From Alphaproteobacteria bacterium (GTDB lineage Bacteria; Pseudomonadota; Alphaproteobacteria; Micropepsales; Micropepsaceae), in the NCBI GenBank assembly GCA_947455695.1, contig CANGRN010000040.1:1-7980 (forward strand): 7,980 nucleotides of DNA, in the 5' to 3' direction. A program made the position numbers and the translations under genes. The first letter of the stretch is position 1. Each line of letters begins with the position of its first letter. Under the pieces are notes generated by a model. That model was not told where the DNA came from. It worked only from the letters and a program-made list of their open reading frames with translations, and searched no databases. Shown piece by piece: positions 1-5,894 of the stretch.

Positions 1-147
1 CACCGGTTCGGGCGCGGCGGCAACGGGTGCAGGCCTGGGCATGGGCCTGACGACATCGACGCGCGGATATTTTTTTGCAGGCTTCGCAGCCTTGGACATC
101 ACCGGCGAGGCCGCAATCAGCAGCGACAGGAAAAGCGCGCGCCTCAC
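1..147 (-). CDS. N-terminus of an exported protein (partial; possibly EnvC/M23-type murein hydrolase activator)
   Basis: A reading frame starts at GTG 147-145, overlaps the gpmI stop codon by four bases (GTGA), and stays open for 49 codons to the window edge. The predicted start MRRALFLSLLIAASPV is a typical signal peptide: two arginines, then a hydrophobic core, with likely cleavage near residues 18-21. A basic, proline- and alanine-rich stretch follows, so the mature protein should be periplasmic or cell-envelope. No catalytic domain is visible. In many alphaproteobacteria the gene just after gpmI encodes an EnvC-like peptidoglycan metallopeptidase or activator, followed by a CtpA protease. 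That context is the only basis for the suggested identity, and the expected coiled coil is not reached here. Tight coupling to gpmI supports co-translation. Confidence 0.6.
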   Translation of the reverse strand, partial: MRRALFLSLLIAASPVMSKAAKPAKKYPRVDVVRPMPRPAPVAAAPEPV

Positions 148-1673
148 CCGCCGCGCACCAGCAAGGAATGACCGGTCATCAGCGCAGGCTGCGCCAGACC
201 CATCATGTCCAGCACCGTGGGCGCGACATCGGCCAGCCGGCCATTCTCAAGCCGGCTGCCCGGCGGCGCACCGAACACCAAAATCGGCACATCCAGGGTG
301 GTGTGCGCCGTATAAGGTTCATGGGTGTGCGGATCTGCCATCATCTCGATATTGCCGTGGTCGGCGGTCAGTAGCATCCGGCCACCAACCTTCTCCAGCG
401 CAATGCGCAGGCGCCCCAGACATTCGTCGATCGTGTCCACCGCCTTGATCGCGGCGCTCATGATGCCGGTATGGCCCACCATGTCCGGATTGGCATAGTT
501 GCAGACGATCAGGTCATACGCGCCCGATACAATCGCCGCTTCCAGCTTGTCCGTCACCTGATAGGCGCTCATCTCCGGCTTGTGGTCGTAGGTTGCAACC
601 TTGGGGCTGGGCACCAGGATGCGATCCTCGCCCTCGAACACATCCTCGCGCCCGCCATTCAGGAAGAACGTGACATGGGCGTATTTCTCGGTCTCGGCGA
701 TGCGCAGCTGCTTCATGTGATGGCGTGCAATCACCTCGCCCAGGGTCTCGCGCACATCTTCGGGCGGGAACACCGCGCCCATCAGCGGCTTGAGGGCCTC
801 GGAATATTCGGTCAGACCTGCGGCGGCGCCGAAATGCGCCACGCGGCTTCGCGTGAAGCCGGAAAAACCTTCGTCCAGCAAGGCCGCAGAAATTTCCCGC
901 GCCCGGTCGGCGCGGAAATTGGCGAACAGCAAAACATCGCCATCCTCAACCCCGGCATAATCGCCCAGCACACAGGGCACCAGAAACTCGTCAGTGATAT
1001 CCGCGTCGTAAGAGGTTTGAATCGCCGCTTCCGCGTCGTCGAAACGGCGGCCCGACGCATCCACGATCACGTCATGGCATTGTTGCACCCGGTCCCAGCG
1101 CTTGTCGCGGTCCATGGCATAATAGCGCCCGGATAAGGTGGCGAGGCGCACACCGGCCAGTCCCTGGATGTCGCCCAGAAATTTGGCGACAAAATCCCGC
1201 GCACTCCTGGGCGGGGTATCGCGGCCATCCAGGAAGGCATGCACGAACACCGGCGCGCCGGCGGCGCTGACGATCTTCACCAGCGCGGCGATATGATCCT
1301 GGTGGGAATGCACACCGCCGGGTGACATCAAACCCATGATGTGCACCGCGCGCTTTGCGCTTTTGGCCTTGTCGATCAGCGCGAGCAGAACCGGGCGGCG
1401 CGCCAGCGATCCATCCTCGATGGCGACATCGATGCGCGGCAGGTCCTGGGCCACCACCCGCCCGGCGCCGATATTCATGTGGCCCACTTCGGAATTGCCC
1501 ATCTGCCCCTTGGGCAATCCCACCGCATTTCCCGAGGTCGCCAGCAGCGCATGCGGGCATTCCGCCAGAAGACGGGTGTAGTTGGGGGTGATGGCTGCGG
1601 TGATGGCATTGTCGGGCGCAGGATCGGGCCGCCAGCCCCAGCCATCCAGAATGCAAAGCAGCGTGGTGGGCAT
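144..1673 (-). CDS. gpmI: 2,3-bisphosphoglycerate-independent phosphoglycerate mutase
   Basis: Interconverts 3-phosphoglycerate and 2-phosphoglycerate in cytosolic glycolysis and gluconeogenesis, using two Mn2+ ions and a phosphoserine intermediate. The start is ATG 1673, giving 509 aa, the usual family length, with AGGA six bases upstream. An in-frame TTG at 1691 would add only six unconserved residues. All landmarks are present: metal-binding D10 in ILDGWG, catalytic serine S61 in GNSEVGHMNIG, LDGRDTPP at 148-155, FRADRAR at 253-259, and AETEKYAHVTFF at 326-337 (K330). They continue with D397 and H401 in NPDMVGH, D438-H439 in TADHGN, and H457 in YTAHTT. The phosphatase-type domain is split around a transferase insertion (about residues 76-310), as in the family. 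The gene looks intact. It follows the second oxygenase by 63 bp with no clear terminator, so read-through is possible, although this housekeeping gene may have its own promoter. Confidence 0.97.
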   Translation of the reverse strand: MPTTLLCILDGWGWRPDPAPDNAITAAITPNYTRLLAECPHALLATSGNAVGLPKGQMGNSEVGHMNIGAGRVVAQDLPRIDVAIEDGSLARRPVLLALIDKAKSAKRAVHIMGLMSPGGVHSHQDHIAALVKIVSAAGAPVFVHAFLDGRDTPPRSARDFVAKFLGDIQGLAGVRLATLSGRYYAMDRDKRWDRVQQCHDVIVDASGRRFDDAEAAIQTSYDADITDEFLVPCVLGDYAGVEDGDVLLFANFRADRAREISAALLDEGFSGFTRSRVAHFGAAAGLTEYSEALKPLMGAVFPPEDVRETLGEVIARHHMKQLRIAETEKYAHVTFFLNGGREDVFEGEDRILVPSPKVATYDHKPEMSAYQVTDKLEAAIVSGAYDLIVCNYANPDMVGHTGIMSAAIKAVDTIDECLGRLRIALEKVGGRMLLTADHGNIEMMADPHTHEPYTAHTTLDVPILVFGAPPGSRLENGRLADVAPTVLDMMGLAQPALMTGHSLLVRGG

Positions 1674-1736
1674 GAAGGATCCTGAAAACAAAGCGTTGAG
1701 CGAAAATAGGAAGCCGCAGCCGCCCTGTCTATCGGC

Positions 1737-2324
1737 TTAGCGGAATTCCGGGCCTGCCACCCAGGTTACCAGCGACTTGCGCACGCCCGATTCGGTGGGC
1801 GACACCCGGTGCAGGACATAGGAGGGGAAGGCGATAATGGTTCCACGGGCGGTTTCCGCCGGATAGGCGCCGTCGCCGGCCTCGATCACCAGGCGGCCGC
1901 CTTCATAATCGGCCGGATCGGACAGCTGCAGGCTGAGCGAAATCTTGCGCGGCTCCGGATTATGGACGCCCATGTCGACATGCCAGTTGTAATGGCCGCC
2001 TTCGGCGCCTTCATAGATGGTGTATTGCAGGCCTTTCTCCAGCCCATATAGCTCGTAGTGGAACACTTCGTTGTTCAGGCGAAGCGCCACCTCTTCCAGC
2101 CTGGCGAAAAGCCAATCGCTGTCGGCATCACGGTTGATCCAGGCGACACGGGTGATGCGGTGATGTTCGGCAGCGTCCTTGCCATAATCCAGCTGGGCGC
2201 GCATCGGCGACAGGCCGTCGCCGATGGCAATGATCCTGTCCAGCTCGGCCGGCGTGAAAGCATCCTTCCATACCGCCACTTTATGTTCGCCGATTACGAC
2301 AGGCCTCGTCTTGAGTTCGCTCAT
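1737..2324 (-). CDS. 2-oxoglutarate/Fe(II)-dependent oxygenase, second copy of a tandem pair
   Basis: A 195-aa cytosolic protein (no signal peptide or membrane segment) of the prolyl-4-hydroxylase/PiuC-like 2OG-Fe(II) oxygenase superfamily. Such enzymes couple decarboxylation of 2-oxoglutarate to hydroxylation of a substrate. The double-stranded beta-helix iron ligands are visible: H115 and D117 in HYNWHVD, then H172 in SYVLHRV. R182/K183, 10-11 residues on, are positioned to bind the 2-oxoglutarate carboxylate. The segment QLSDPADYEGG (133-143) is also typical of the fold. It is clearly paralogous to the gene at 2321-2902, about half identical by eye, and starts at ATG 2324 overlapping that gene's TGA (ATGA), so the two are probably translationally coupled. 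The substrate cannot be read from sequence; amino acid, peptide or small-molecule hydroxylation are all possible. Confidence 0.88.
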   Translation of the reverse strand: MSELKTRPVVIGEHKVAVWKDAFTPAELDRIIAIGDGLSPMRAQLDYGKDAAEHHRITRVAWINRDADSDWLFARLEEVALRLNNEVFHYELYGLEKGLQYTIYEGAEGGHYNWHVDMGVHNPEPRKISLSLQLSDPADYEGGRLVIEAGDGAYPAETARGTIIAFPSYVLHRVSPTESGVRKSLVTWVAGPEFR

Positions 2325-2902
2325 CGCAGCTTGGGCCCGGTTGTCCAGGCCACCAGCGCCTTGCGGGTGCCCCTGGTGCAGGGCGTGACGCGGTGCAGGA
2401 CATAGGAAGGAAAGGCGACGACAGCGCCAAGGGTCCGCGGCGCGGTTTCAATCTTGTTGCCGGCATGGAATTCCAGGTTGCAGCCTTCGTAATCGGATGG
2501 GTCGCTGAGCTGCACCGAAATGGAGAGCTTGCGCTGCACCTTCAGCGGGCCGTGATCGACATGCCAGTCATAATGGCCGCCTTCGGTGCCGTTATAGATG
2601 GTGTATTGCAGATTCTCGGAAAAGCCGCGCAGGTCGAACTGATAGGACCGGTCATTCAGCGCGCGGGCGACGCGCTGGACGCGGTCATAGATCCACTGGC
2701 TTTGCGGCGAAGGCGCAATCCAGGCGGTCCGGGTGATGCGGATCTCCTTGCGGATGGCGTCTTCGGGATTGCCGGTTTTCAAGGTCGCGGTCTCTGCCGT
2801 CAGCCCATCGCCAAAGGCGGTGAGACTGGCGAGCTCGGCCGGCGTGAAGGCGTCATCCCAGACGACAAAGGTGGGGATGGGGGGAAGCACAGAATCGGAC
2901 AT
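2321..2902 (-). CDS. 2-oxoglutarate/Fe(II)-dependent oxygenase, first copy of a tandem pair
   Basis: A 193-aa oxygenase of the same PiuC/P4Hc-like family as its downstream neighbour, with a complete active site: H114 and D116 in HYDWHVDHG, H170 in SYVLHRV, and R180/K181 as the probable 2-oxoglutarate anchor. The start at ATG 2902 is chosen for three reasons. It aligns with the paralog's start (both begin MS and reach the shared DAFTPAEL after about 20 residues). An alternative GTG at 3004 would add 34 unconserved residues. A candidate promoter lies between the two. The Shine-Dalgarno is weak. The gene is the first of the minus-strand unit and diverges from the MFS transporter at 3031. HxD and distal His are intact in both copies, so neither looks degenerate; differing residues next to the HxD motif (HVDHGPL versus HVDMGVH) suggest different substrates or partners. 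Biological role unknown. Confidence 0.87.
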   Translation of the reverse strand: MSDSVLPPIPTFVVWDDAFTPAELASLTAFGDGLTAETATLKTGNPEDAIRKEIRITRTAWIAPSPQSQWIYDRVQRVARALNDRSYQFDLRGFSENLQYTIYNGTEGGHYDWHVDHGPLKVQRKLSISVQLSDPSDYEGCNLEFHAGNKIETAPRTLGAVVAFPSYVLHRVTPCTRGTRKALVAWTTGPKLR

Positions 2903-2944
2903 GCGGCCGTATGGTCCGGAAGGTGGGGATCGATAACAAGCCGG

Positions 2945-2974
2945 AAAATAGGGCTTTACCCGCCTCAAGAGCAA
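2945..2974 (-). promoter_or_regulatory. Candidate sigma-70-type promoter for the oxygenase pair
   Basis: On the minus strand TTGCTC (2974-2969) and TATTTT (2950-2945) are separated by 18 bases. The predicted transcript would begin near 2937, leaving a leader of about 35 bases before ATG 2902. Each hexamer is imperfect, so this is a weak call, but it supports the 2902 start over the GTG at 3004. Confidence 0.3.
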
Positions 2975-2978
2975 GCTG

Positions 2979-3000
2979 GCCATGCGCATCGCCGCATGGC
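2979..3000. promoter_or_regulatory. Perfect inverted repeat in the divergent intergenic region (candidate operator)
   Basis: Arms GCCATGCG (2979-2986) and CGCATGGC (2993-3000) are exact reverse complements separated by six bases. The repeat lies between the oxygenase and MFS starts, just upstream of the candidate minus-strand -35 and about 30 bases before the MFS ATG. That size and placement fit a dimeric regulator controlling both directions. No regulator gene lies in the window. It could also form an RNA hairpin, but no gene ends here, so a terminator is unlikely. Confidence 0.45.
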
Positions 3001-3018
3001 GCACCGCCCATTTTGACT

Positions 3019-3024
3019 TATAAA
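3019..3024 (+). promoter_or_regulatory. Candidate -10 element for the MFS gene (possibly leaderless transcript)
   Basis: TATAAA lies seven bases before ATG 3031, so initiation there would start the message at or next to the start codon. The purine run GAGGG at 3025-3029 is too close to the ATG for a good Shine-Dalgarno. The matching -35 position (2996-3001) is a poor hexamer and overlaps the inverted repeat, which would suit a regulated promoter. Weak evidence only. Confidence 0.25.
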
Positions 3025-3030
3025 GAGGGC

Positions 3031-4296
3031 ATGCAGCGCAGCTTCCTTGGGCGGCATTACGCCCTGGCCGTGGTCGCCATCATCTTCGTGGCGCTACTGG
3101 CGGCTGCCGGGCTGCGCTCGACCCCCGGCGTGCTGATGGTGCCCTGGGAACAGGCCTTTGGCTGGTCGCGCCAGACCATCAGCTTTGCCGCGGCCTGCGG
3201 CATCTTCCTGTTCGGCCTGACCGGACCATTCGCCGCCGCCGCCATGCAGCGCTTCGGCATCCGCGCCACCATGATCGCGGCGCTGGCGATGATGGGGCTG
3301 TCTTCCACTGCCAGCCTGTTCATGACCCAAAGCTGGCAACTGGTTCTGACCTGGGGCCTGTTTTCGGGCATCGGTTCGGGCTGCATCACCAATGTGCTGT
3401 CGGCCACCATCGTCAATCGCTGGTTTGTCAAAAATCGCGGATTGGTGATGGGATTGTTTGCCGCCTCCACCTCCACCGGCACTCTGGTTTTCATTCCCAT
3501 CCTGTCGGCCATCGCCCAAGATCATGGCTGGCAGCCGGTGGTGATCTGCGTTGCTATCGCCATGGCGCTGCTGATTCCGGTGGTCTTTTTCCTGCTGCCG
3601 GAATGGCCCGCCGATGTCGGACAGGTGCCGTTCGGCGCCGATCCCGATCACCCGCCTGAAATCCGGGAGCGCAAGAATCCCCTGAAAGCCGCGTTCGGCG
3701 CATTGGGCGAAGGCGTGAAGTCGAAGCCCTTCTGGCTCCTGGCCATCACTTTCTTTGTCTGCGGCTTCACCACCAATGGGCTCGTGGGCACGCACATGAT
3801 CGCGCTGTGCCACGATCACGGCATGGAAGCGGTGGCGGCGGGCGGACTGCTGGCCATCATGGGCCTGTTCGACCTGGTCGGCACCACCGCGTCGGGCTGG
3901 CTGACCGACCGCATCGATCCGCGCAAGCTGCTGTTCGCCTATTACGGGCTGCGCGGGCTGTCGCTGATCTACCTGCCCTTCGCCAATTTCACTTTCTATG
4001 GCCTGTCGCTGTTCGCGGTGTTCTATGGCCTGGATTGGATCGCCACCGTGCCGCCGACCCTGGCCATCGCCAACAAGGTGTTCGGCACCCGGAAGGCGCC
4101 TATCCTGTTCGGCTGGATTTCAGCCAGCCACCAGATCGGGGCCGCCAGCGCCGCCTTCTTCGCCGGCGCCTCGCGCACCGCCACCGGGTCTTATCTGGAC
4201 TCGTTTGTCATCGCCGGCTTCGTGGCGGTCGCCGCCGCCTTCCTGGCCCTGATGATCAGCACCAAGGGCACCGATCACGCCCCGGCGGCAGCCTAG
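3031..4296 (+). CDS. MFS transporter (YcxA/monocarboxylate-porter-like)
   Basis: A 421-aa inner-membrane protein of the major facilitator superfamily, expected to move a small organic solute, probably a carboxylate, by proton symport or antiport. About twelve hydrophobic segments are visible, split by a hydrophilic loop at residues 191-232. The opening segment (residues 9-35) followed by FGWSRQTISFA (43-53) is characteristic of the MCT/YcxA-like branch. An MFS loop motif appears in each half: near GPFAAAAMQRFG (65-76) and, more clearly, GWLTDRIDPRK (289-299). NRWFVKNRGLVMG (129-141) is also family-typical. ATG 3031 is preferred because the first membrane segment follows directly; an upstream ATG at 2911 would add 40 polar, unconserved residues covering the divergent regulatory region. 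It diverges from the oxygenase genes, which makes a shared substrate possible but unproven. The substrate is not determinable here. Confidence 0.88.
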   Translation: MQRSFLGRHYALAVVAIIFVALLAAAGLRSTPGVLMVPWEQAFGWSRQTISFAAACGIFLFGLTGPFAAAAMQRFGIRATMIAALAMMGLSSTASLFMTQSWQLVLTWGLFSGIGSGCITNVLSATIVNRWFVKNRGLVMGLFAASTSTGTLVFIPILSAIAQDHGWQPVVICVAIAMALLIPVVFFLLPEWPADVGQVPFGADPDHPPEIRERKNPLKAAFGALGEGVKSKPFWLLAITFFVCGFTTNGLVGTHMIALCHDHGMEAVAAGGLLAIMGLFDLVGTTASGWLTDRIDPRKLLFAYYGLRGLSLIYLPFANFTFYGLSLFAVFYGLDWIATVPPTLAIANKVFGTRKAPILFGWISASHQIGAASAAFFAGASRTATGSYLDSFVIAGFVAVAAAFLALMISTKGTDHAPAAA

Positions 4297-4299
4297 ACC

Positions 4300-4314
4300 C
4301 GGCAAGACTTGCCG
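4300..4314. promoter_or_regulatory. GC-rich palindrome upstream of flgI (candidate FlbD/enhancer site, or terminator stem)
   Basis: CGGCAAG and CTTGCCG flank a single A in a perfect palindrome three bases after the MFS stop. Its centre (4307) is about 103 bases upstream of the start site implied by the -24/-12 promoter, the distance at which sigma-54 activators such as FlbD bind. It is not followed by a T run, which argues against an intrinsic terminator. As I remember, Caulobacter ftr elements are GC-rich palindromes of this style; the exact consensus was not checked. Confidence 0.45.
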
Positions 4315-4316
4315 CC

Positions 4317-4329
4317 GGCCGGACCGGCC
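4317..4329. repeat. Second GC-rich palindrome upstream of flgI
   Basis: GGCCGG and CCGGCC flank a single A, two bases after the first palindrome. It is followed only by ATTT, so it is a poor terminator. It may be a second activator site or part of a composite hairpin ending the MFS transcript. Confidence 0.35.
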
Positions 4330-4344
4330 ATTTCGAACACCGTT

Positions 4345-4357
4345 CAAGCCATTGATT
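4345..4357 (-). promoter_or_regulatory. IHF binding site, full consensus match
   Basis: The minus strand reads AATCAATGGCTTG, matching every specified position of WATCAANNNNTTR. It is followed by an AT-rich tract (4355-4374), unusual in this GC-rich window. It sits between the palindromes and the -24/-12 promoter, at about -65 to -53, where IHF bends DNA to bring a distant activator to sigma-54 polymerase. The same bases include a weak five-bp hairpin (4349-4364) followed by TATATTTTT, so a terminator role for the MFS gene is an alternative. Confidence 0.6.
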
Positions 4358-4383
4358 TAAATGGTATATTTTTGTGACCCGTC

Positions 4384-4398
4384 CGGCACGAAACTGGC
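4384..4398 (+). promoter_or_regulatory. Sigma-54 (RpoN) -24/-12 promoter of the flgI operon
   Basis: CGGCACG-AAAC-TGGC matches 9 of 11 fixed positions of TGGCACG-N4-TTGC, with the essential GG (4385-4386) and GC (4397-4398) at the correct spacing. The implied start site is about 4410, giving a leader of about 25 bases to ATG 4435 and excluding the upstream ATG at 4405. Flagellar basal-body operons in Caulobacter-like bacteria are commonly RpoN-dependent, which agrees with the genes that follow. Confidence 0.72.
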
Positions 4399-4434
4399 AA
4401 AGACATGCGCGTACCACAAAGGCAGAAGCCGGAT

Positions 4435-5556
4435 ATGCGCGCACCTTATTACCTTCGTCTCGCCGCCCTGATCGTGGGAGCCGCCATCGCGGCCTCCCCC
4501 GCTTTTGCGTTCTCCCGGGTCAAGGACCTGGTCGAGGTGCAGGGCATCCGCGACAACATGCTGGTCGGCTATGGCCTGGTGGTCGGCCTGAACGGCACCG
4601 GCGACAGCCTCAAGAACGCGCCTTTCACCCAGCAGAGCATCCAGACCATGCTGGAACGCCTGGGCACCAACACCCGCGGCCAGGTCATGCAGACCAAGAA
4701 CGTCGCCGCCGTGATGGTGACCGCCAGCCTTCCCGCTTTCGCCGCCCCCGGTTCGCGCATCGATGTGTCGGTGTCGGCGATGGGCGACGCCAAGAATTTG
4801 CAGGGCGGCACCCTGCTGGTCACCACCCTGTTCGGTGCCGACGGCCAGATCTATGCCCTGGCCCAGGGTCCCGTCGCTGTCGGCGGCTTTGCCGCCCAGG
4901 GCGCGGCCGAGAGTGTCACCCGCGGCGTGCCCACCGCCGGCCGCATCGCCAACGGCGCCATCGTGGAAAAGGACACCGGCTTCAAGCTGGCCAGCCTGTC
5001 GAACCTGAAACTGTCGCTGCACAATCCCGACCTGACCACCGCCAGCCGCATCGCCAAGGCGGTCAACGCCTATCTGGGCGGCGGTTCGGCCAAGGCCACC
5101 GATCCGTCCAATGTCGAACTGGCGGTGCCGGACAATTATCCGGGCGGCGTCATGGCGCTGCTCACCGACATCGAGCAGGTGAAAGTGGATCCCGACCAGG
5201 GCGCCAAGGTCATCATCGATGAAAACAGCGGCGTGATCGTGATGGGTGCCGATGTGCGCATCTCCACCGTGGCCATCGCCCAGGGCAACCTGACCATCAA
5301 GGTCACCGAGACCCCGCAGGTCAGCCAGCCTTCGCCCTTCTCCCAGACCGGCACCACCCAGGTCGTGCCGCGTACCAACATCCAGATCGACGACAGCAAG
5401 GGCAACAAGATGACCGTGATGTCGGATGGCGTGTCGCTGCAGCATCTGGTCGACGGCCTGAACGCGCTGGGCGTGGGTCCGCGCGACATCATCTCCATCT
5501 TGCAGGCCATCAAGGCCGCCGGCGCGTTGCAGGCCGACATCCAGGTGATCGGCTAA
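4435..5556 (+). CDS. flgI: Flagellar P-ring protein FlgI
   Basis: Forms the periplasmic P-ring that, together with the L-ring, acts as a bushing for the flagellar rod in the peptidoglycan layer. The protein is 373 aa, the normal length. It begins with a Sec signal peptide: MRAPYYLRLAALIVGAAIAA, with cleavage predicted after A25 (SPAFA/FSRVKDL). The mature part opens with the family signature KDLVEVQGIRDNMLVGYGLV (30-49), followed by GLNGTGD (51-57). Near the C-terminus are VVPRTNIQI and the terminal block from LVDGLNALGVGPRDIISILQ to QVIG. The start at 4435 is chosen because the sigma-54 start site lies near 4410, downstream of an alternative ATG at 4405. No cysteine occurs anywhere, unlike E. 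coli FlgI, which is stabilised by a disulfide. It is first in an operon: its TAA overlaps the next ATG (TAATG). Confidence 0.96.
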   Translation: MRAPYYLRLAALIVGAAIAASPAFAFSRVKDLVEVQGIRDNMLVGYGLVVGLNGTGDSLKNAPFTQQSIQTMLERLGTNTRGQVMQTKNVAAVMVTASLPAFAAPGSRIDVSVSAMGDAKNLQGGTLLVTTLFGADGQIYALAQGPVAVGGFAAQGAAESVTRGVPTAGRIANGAIVEKDTGFKLASLSNLKLSLHNPDLTTASRIAKAVNAYLGGGSAKATDPSNVELAVPDNYPGGVMALLTDIEQVKVDPDQGAKVIIDENSGVIVMGADVRISTVAIAQGNLTIKVTETPQVSQPSPFSQTGTTQVVPRTNIQIDDSKGNKMTVMSDGVSLQHLVDGLNALGVGPRDIISILQAIKAAGALQADIQVIG

Positions 5557-5894
5557 TGGACGCCGCAGCATCCACCAGCCTGATGATGGCCCAGCCTTCG
5601 CCCCTGGCGGCGGCGCCCCGGCCCACGGCCGATGCCGCCAAGGCGGATGCCGCCTCCAAGGAATATGAGAGCGTCTTCATCTCGCAGTTCCTGGGCAGCA
5701 TGTTTTCCGGCATCAAGAGCGACGGCATCACCGGCGGCGGCCAAGGCGAGGAAATGTTCCGCTCCCTGATGGTCAACGAATATGGCAAGAGCCTGCAGCA
5801 GCGCGGCGGCTTCGGCCTGGCGGCCGCGATGAAGGCCGAATTGCTCAAGCACCAGCAGGTGCAGGTCCCGGCCGATCAGGTGGCCGCACCATGA
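5556..5894 (+). CDS. cheL: Rod-binding protein CheL (FlgJ N-terminal-like)
   Basis: A 112-aa protein equivalent to the rod-binding domain of FlgJ alone. It lacks the C-terminal muramidase domain of enterobacterial FlgJ (about 313 aa), as is usual in alphaproteobacteria. It is thought to cap or assist assembly of the proximal rod in the periplasm. Family signatures are YESVFISQFLGSMFSGI (about residues 29-45), the glycine-rich GGGQGEEMFRSLMVNEYG (about 54-71) and QRGGFGLAAAMKAELL (about 77-92). It has no cleavable signal peptide, which fits secretion through the flagellar export apparatus. ATG 5556 overlaps the flgI stop by one base and has AGGTGA (5543-5548) seven bases upstream. A peptidoglycan hydrolase partner must be encoded elsewhere. 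Confidence 0.88.
   Translation: MDAAASTSLMMAQPSPLAAAPRPTADAAKADAASKEYESVFISQFLGSMFSGIKSDGITGGGQGEEMFRSLMVNEYGKSLQQRGGFGLAAAMKAELLKHQQVQVPADQVAAP

Noticed and set aside
471..1136. Plus-strand open frame of 221 codons opposite gpmI
   Set aside because: It lies inside gpmI, whose conserved catalytic motifs are all intact, and has no recognisable domain or start signal.
1711..1738. AAGCCG/CGGCTT inverted repeat on the minus strand after the second oxygenase, followed by CCTATTTT
   Set aside because: The stem is short, overlaps the stop codon, has a long loop containing a competing repeat, and the T run is weak. It is not convincing as a terminator.
2978..2993. TGGC...GC resembling a second sigma-54 promoter before the MFS gene
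   Set aside because: The GG to GC spacing is one base off, which is disabling for RpoN promoters.
2903..3004. Extended N-terminus for the first oxygenase from GTG 3004
   Set aside because: The added residues have no counterpart in the paralog and cover the inverted repeat and the candidate promoter.
2911..3030. Extended N-terminus for the MFS transporter from ATG 2911
   Set aside because: The extra 40 residues are polar and unlike the family, and they span the divergent regulatory DNA.
3094..3819. Minus-strand open frame of 241 codons opposite the MFS gene
   Set aside because: Histidine-, glutamine- and glycine-rich shadow of the transporter; no motifs.
4357..5571. Long minus-strand open frame (404 codons) opposite flgI
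   Set aside because: It is an antisense shadow of a confidently identified gene. Its histidine-, glycine- and aspartate-rich composition is typical of a reversed GC-rich coding frame.
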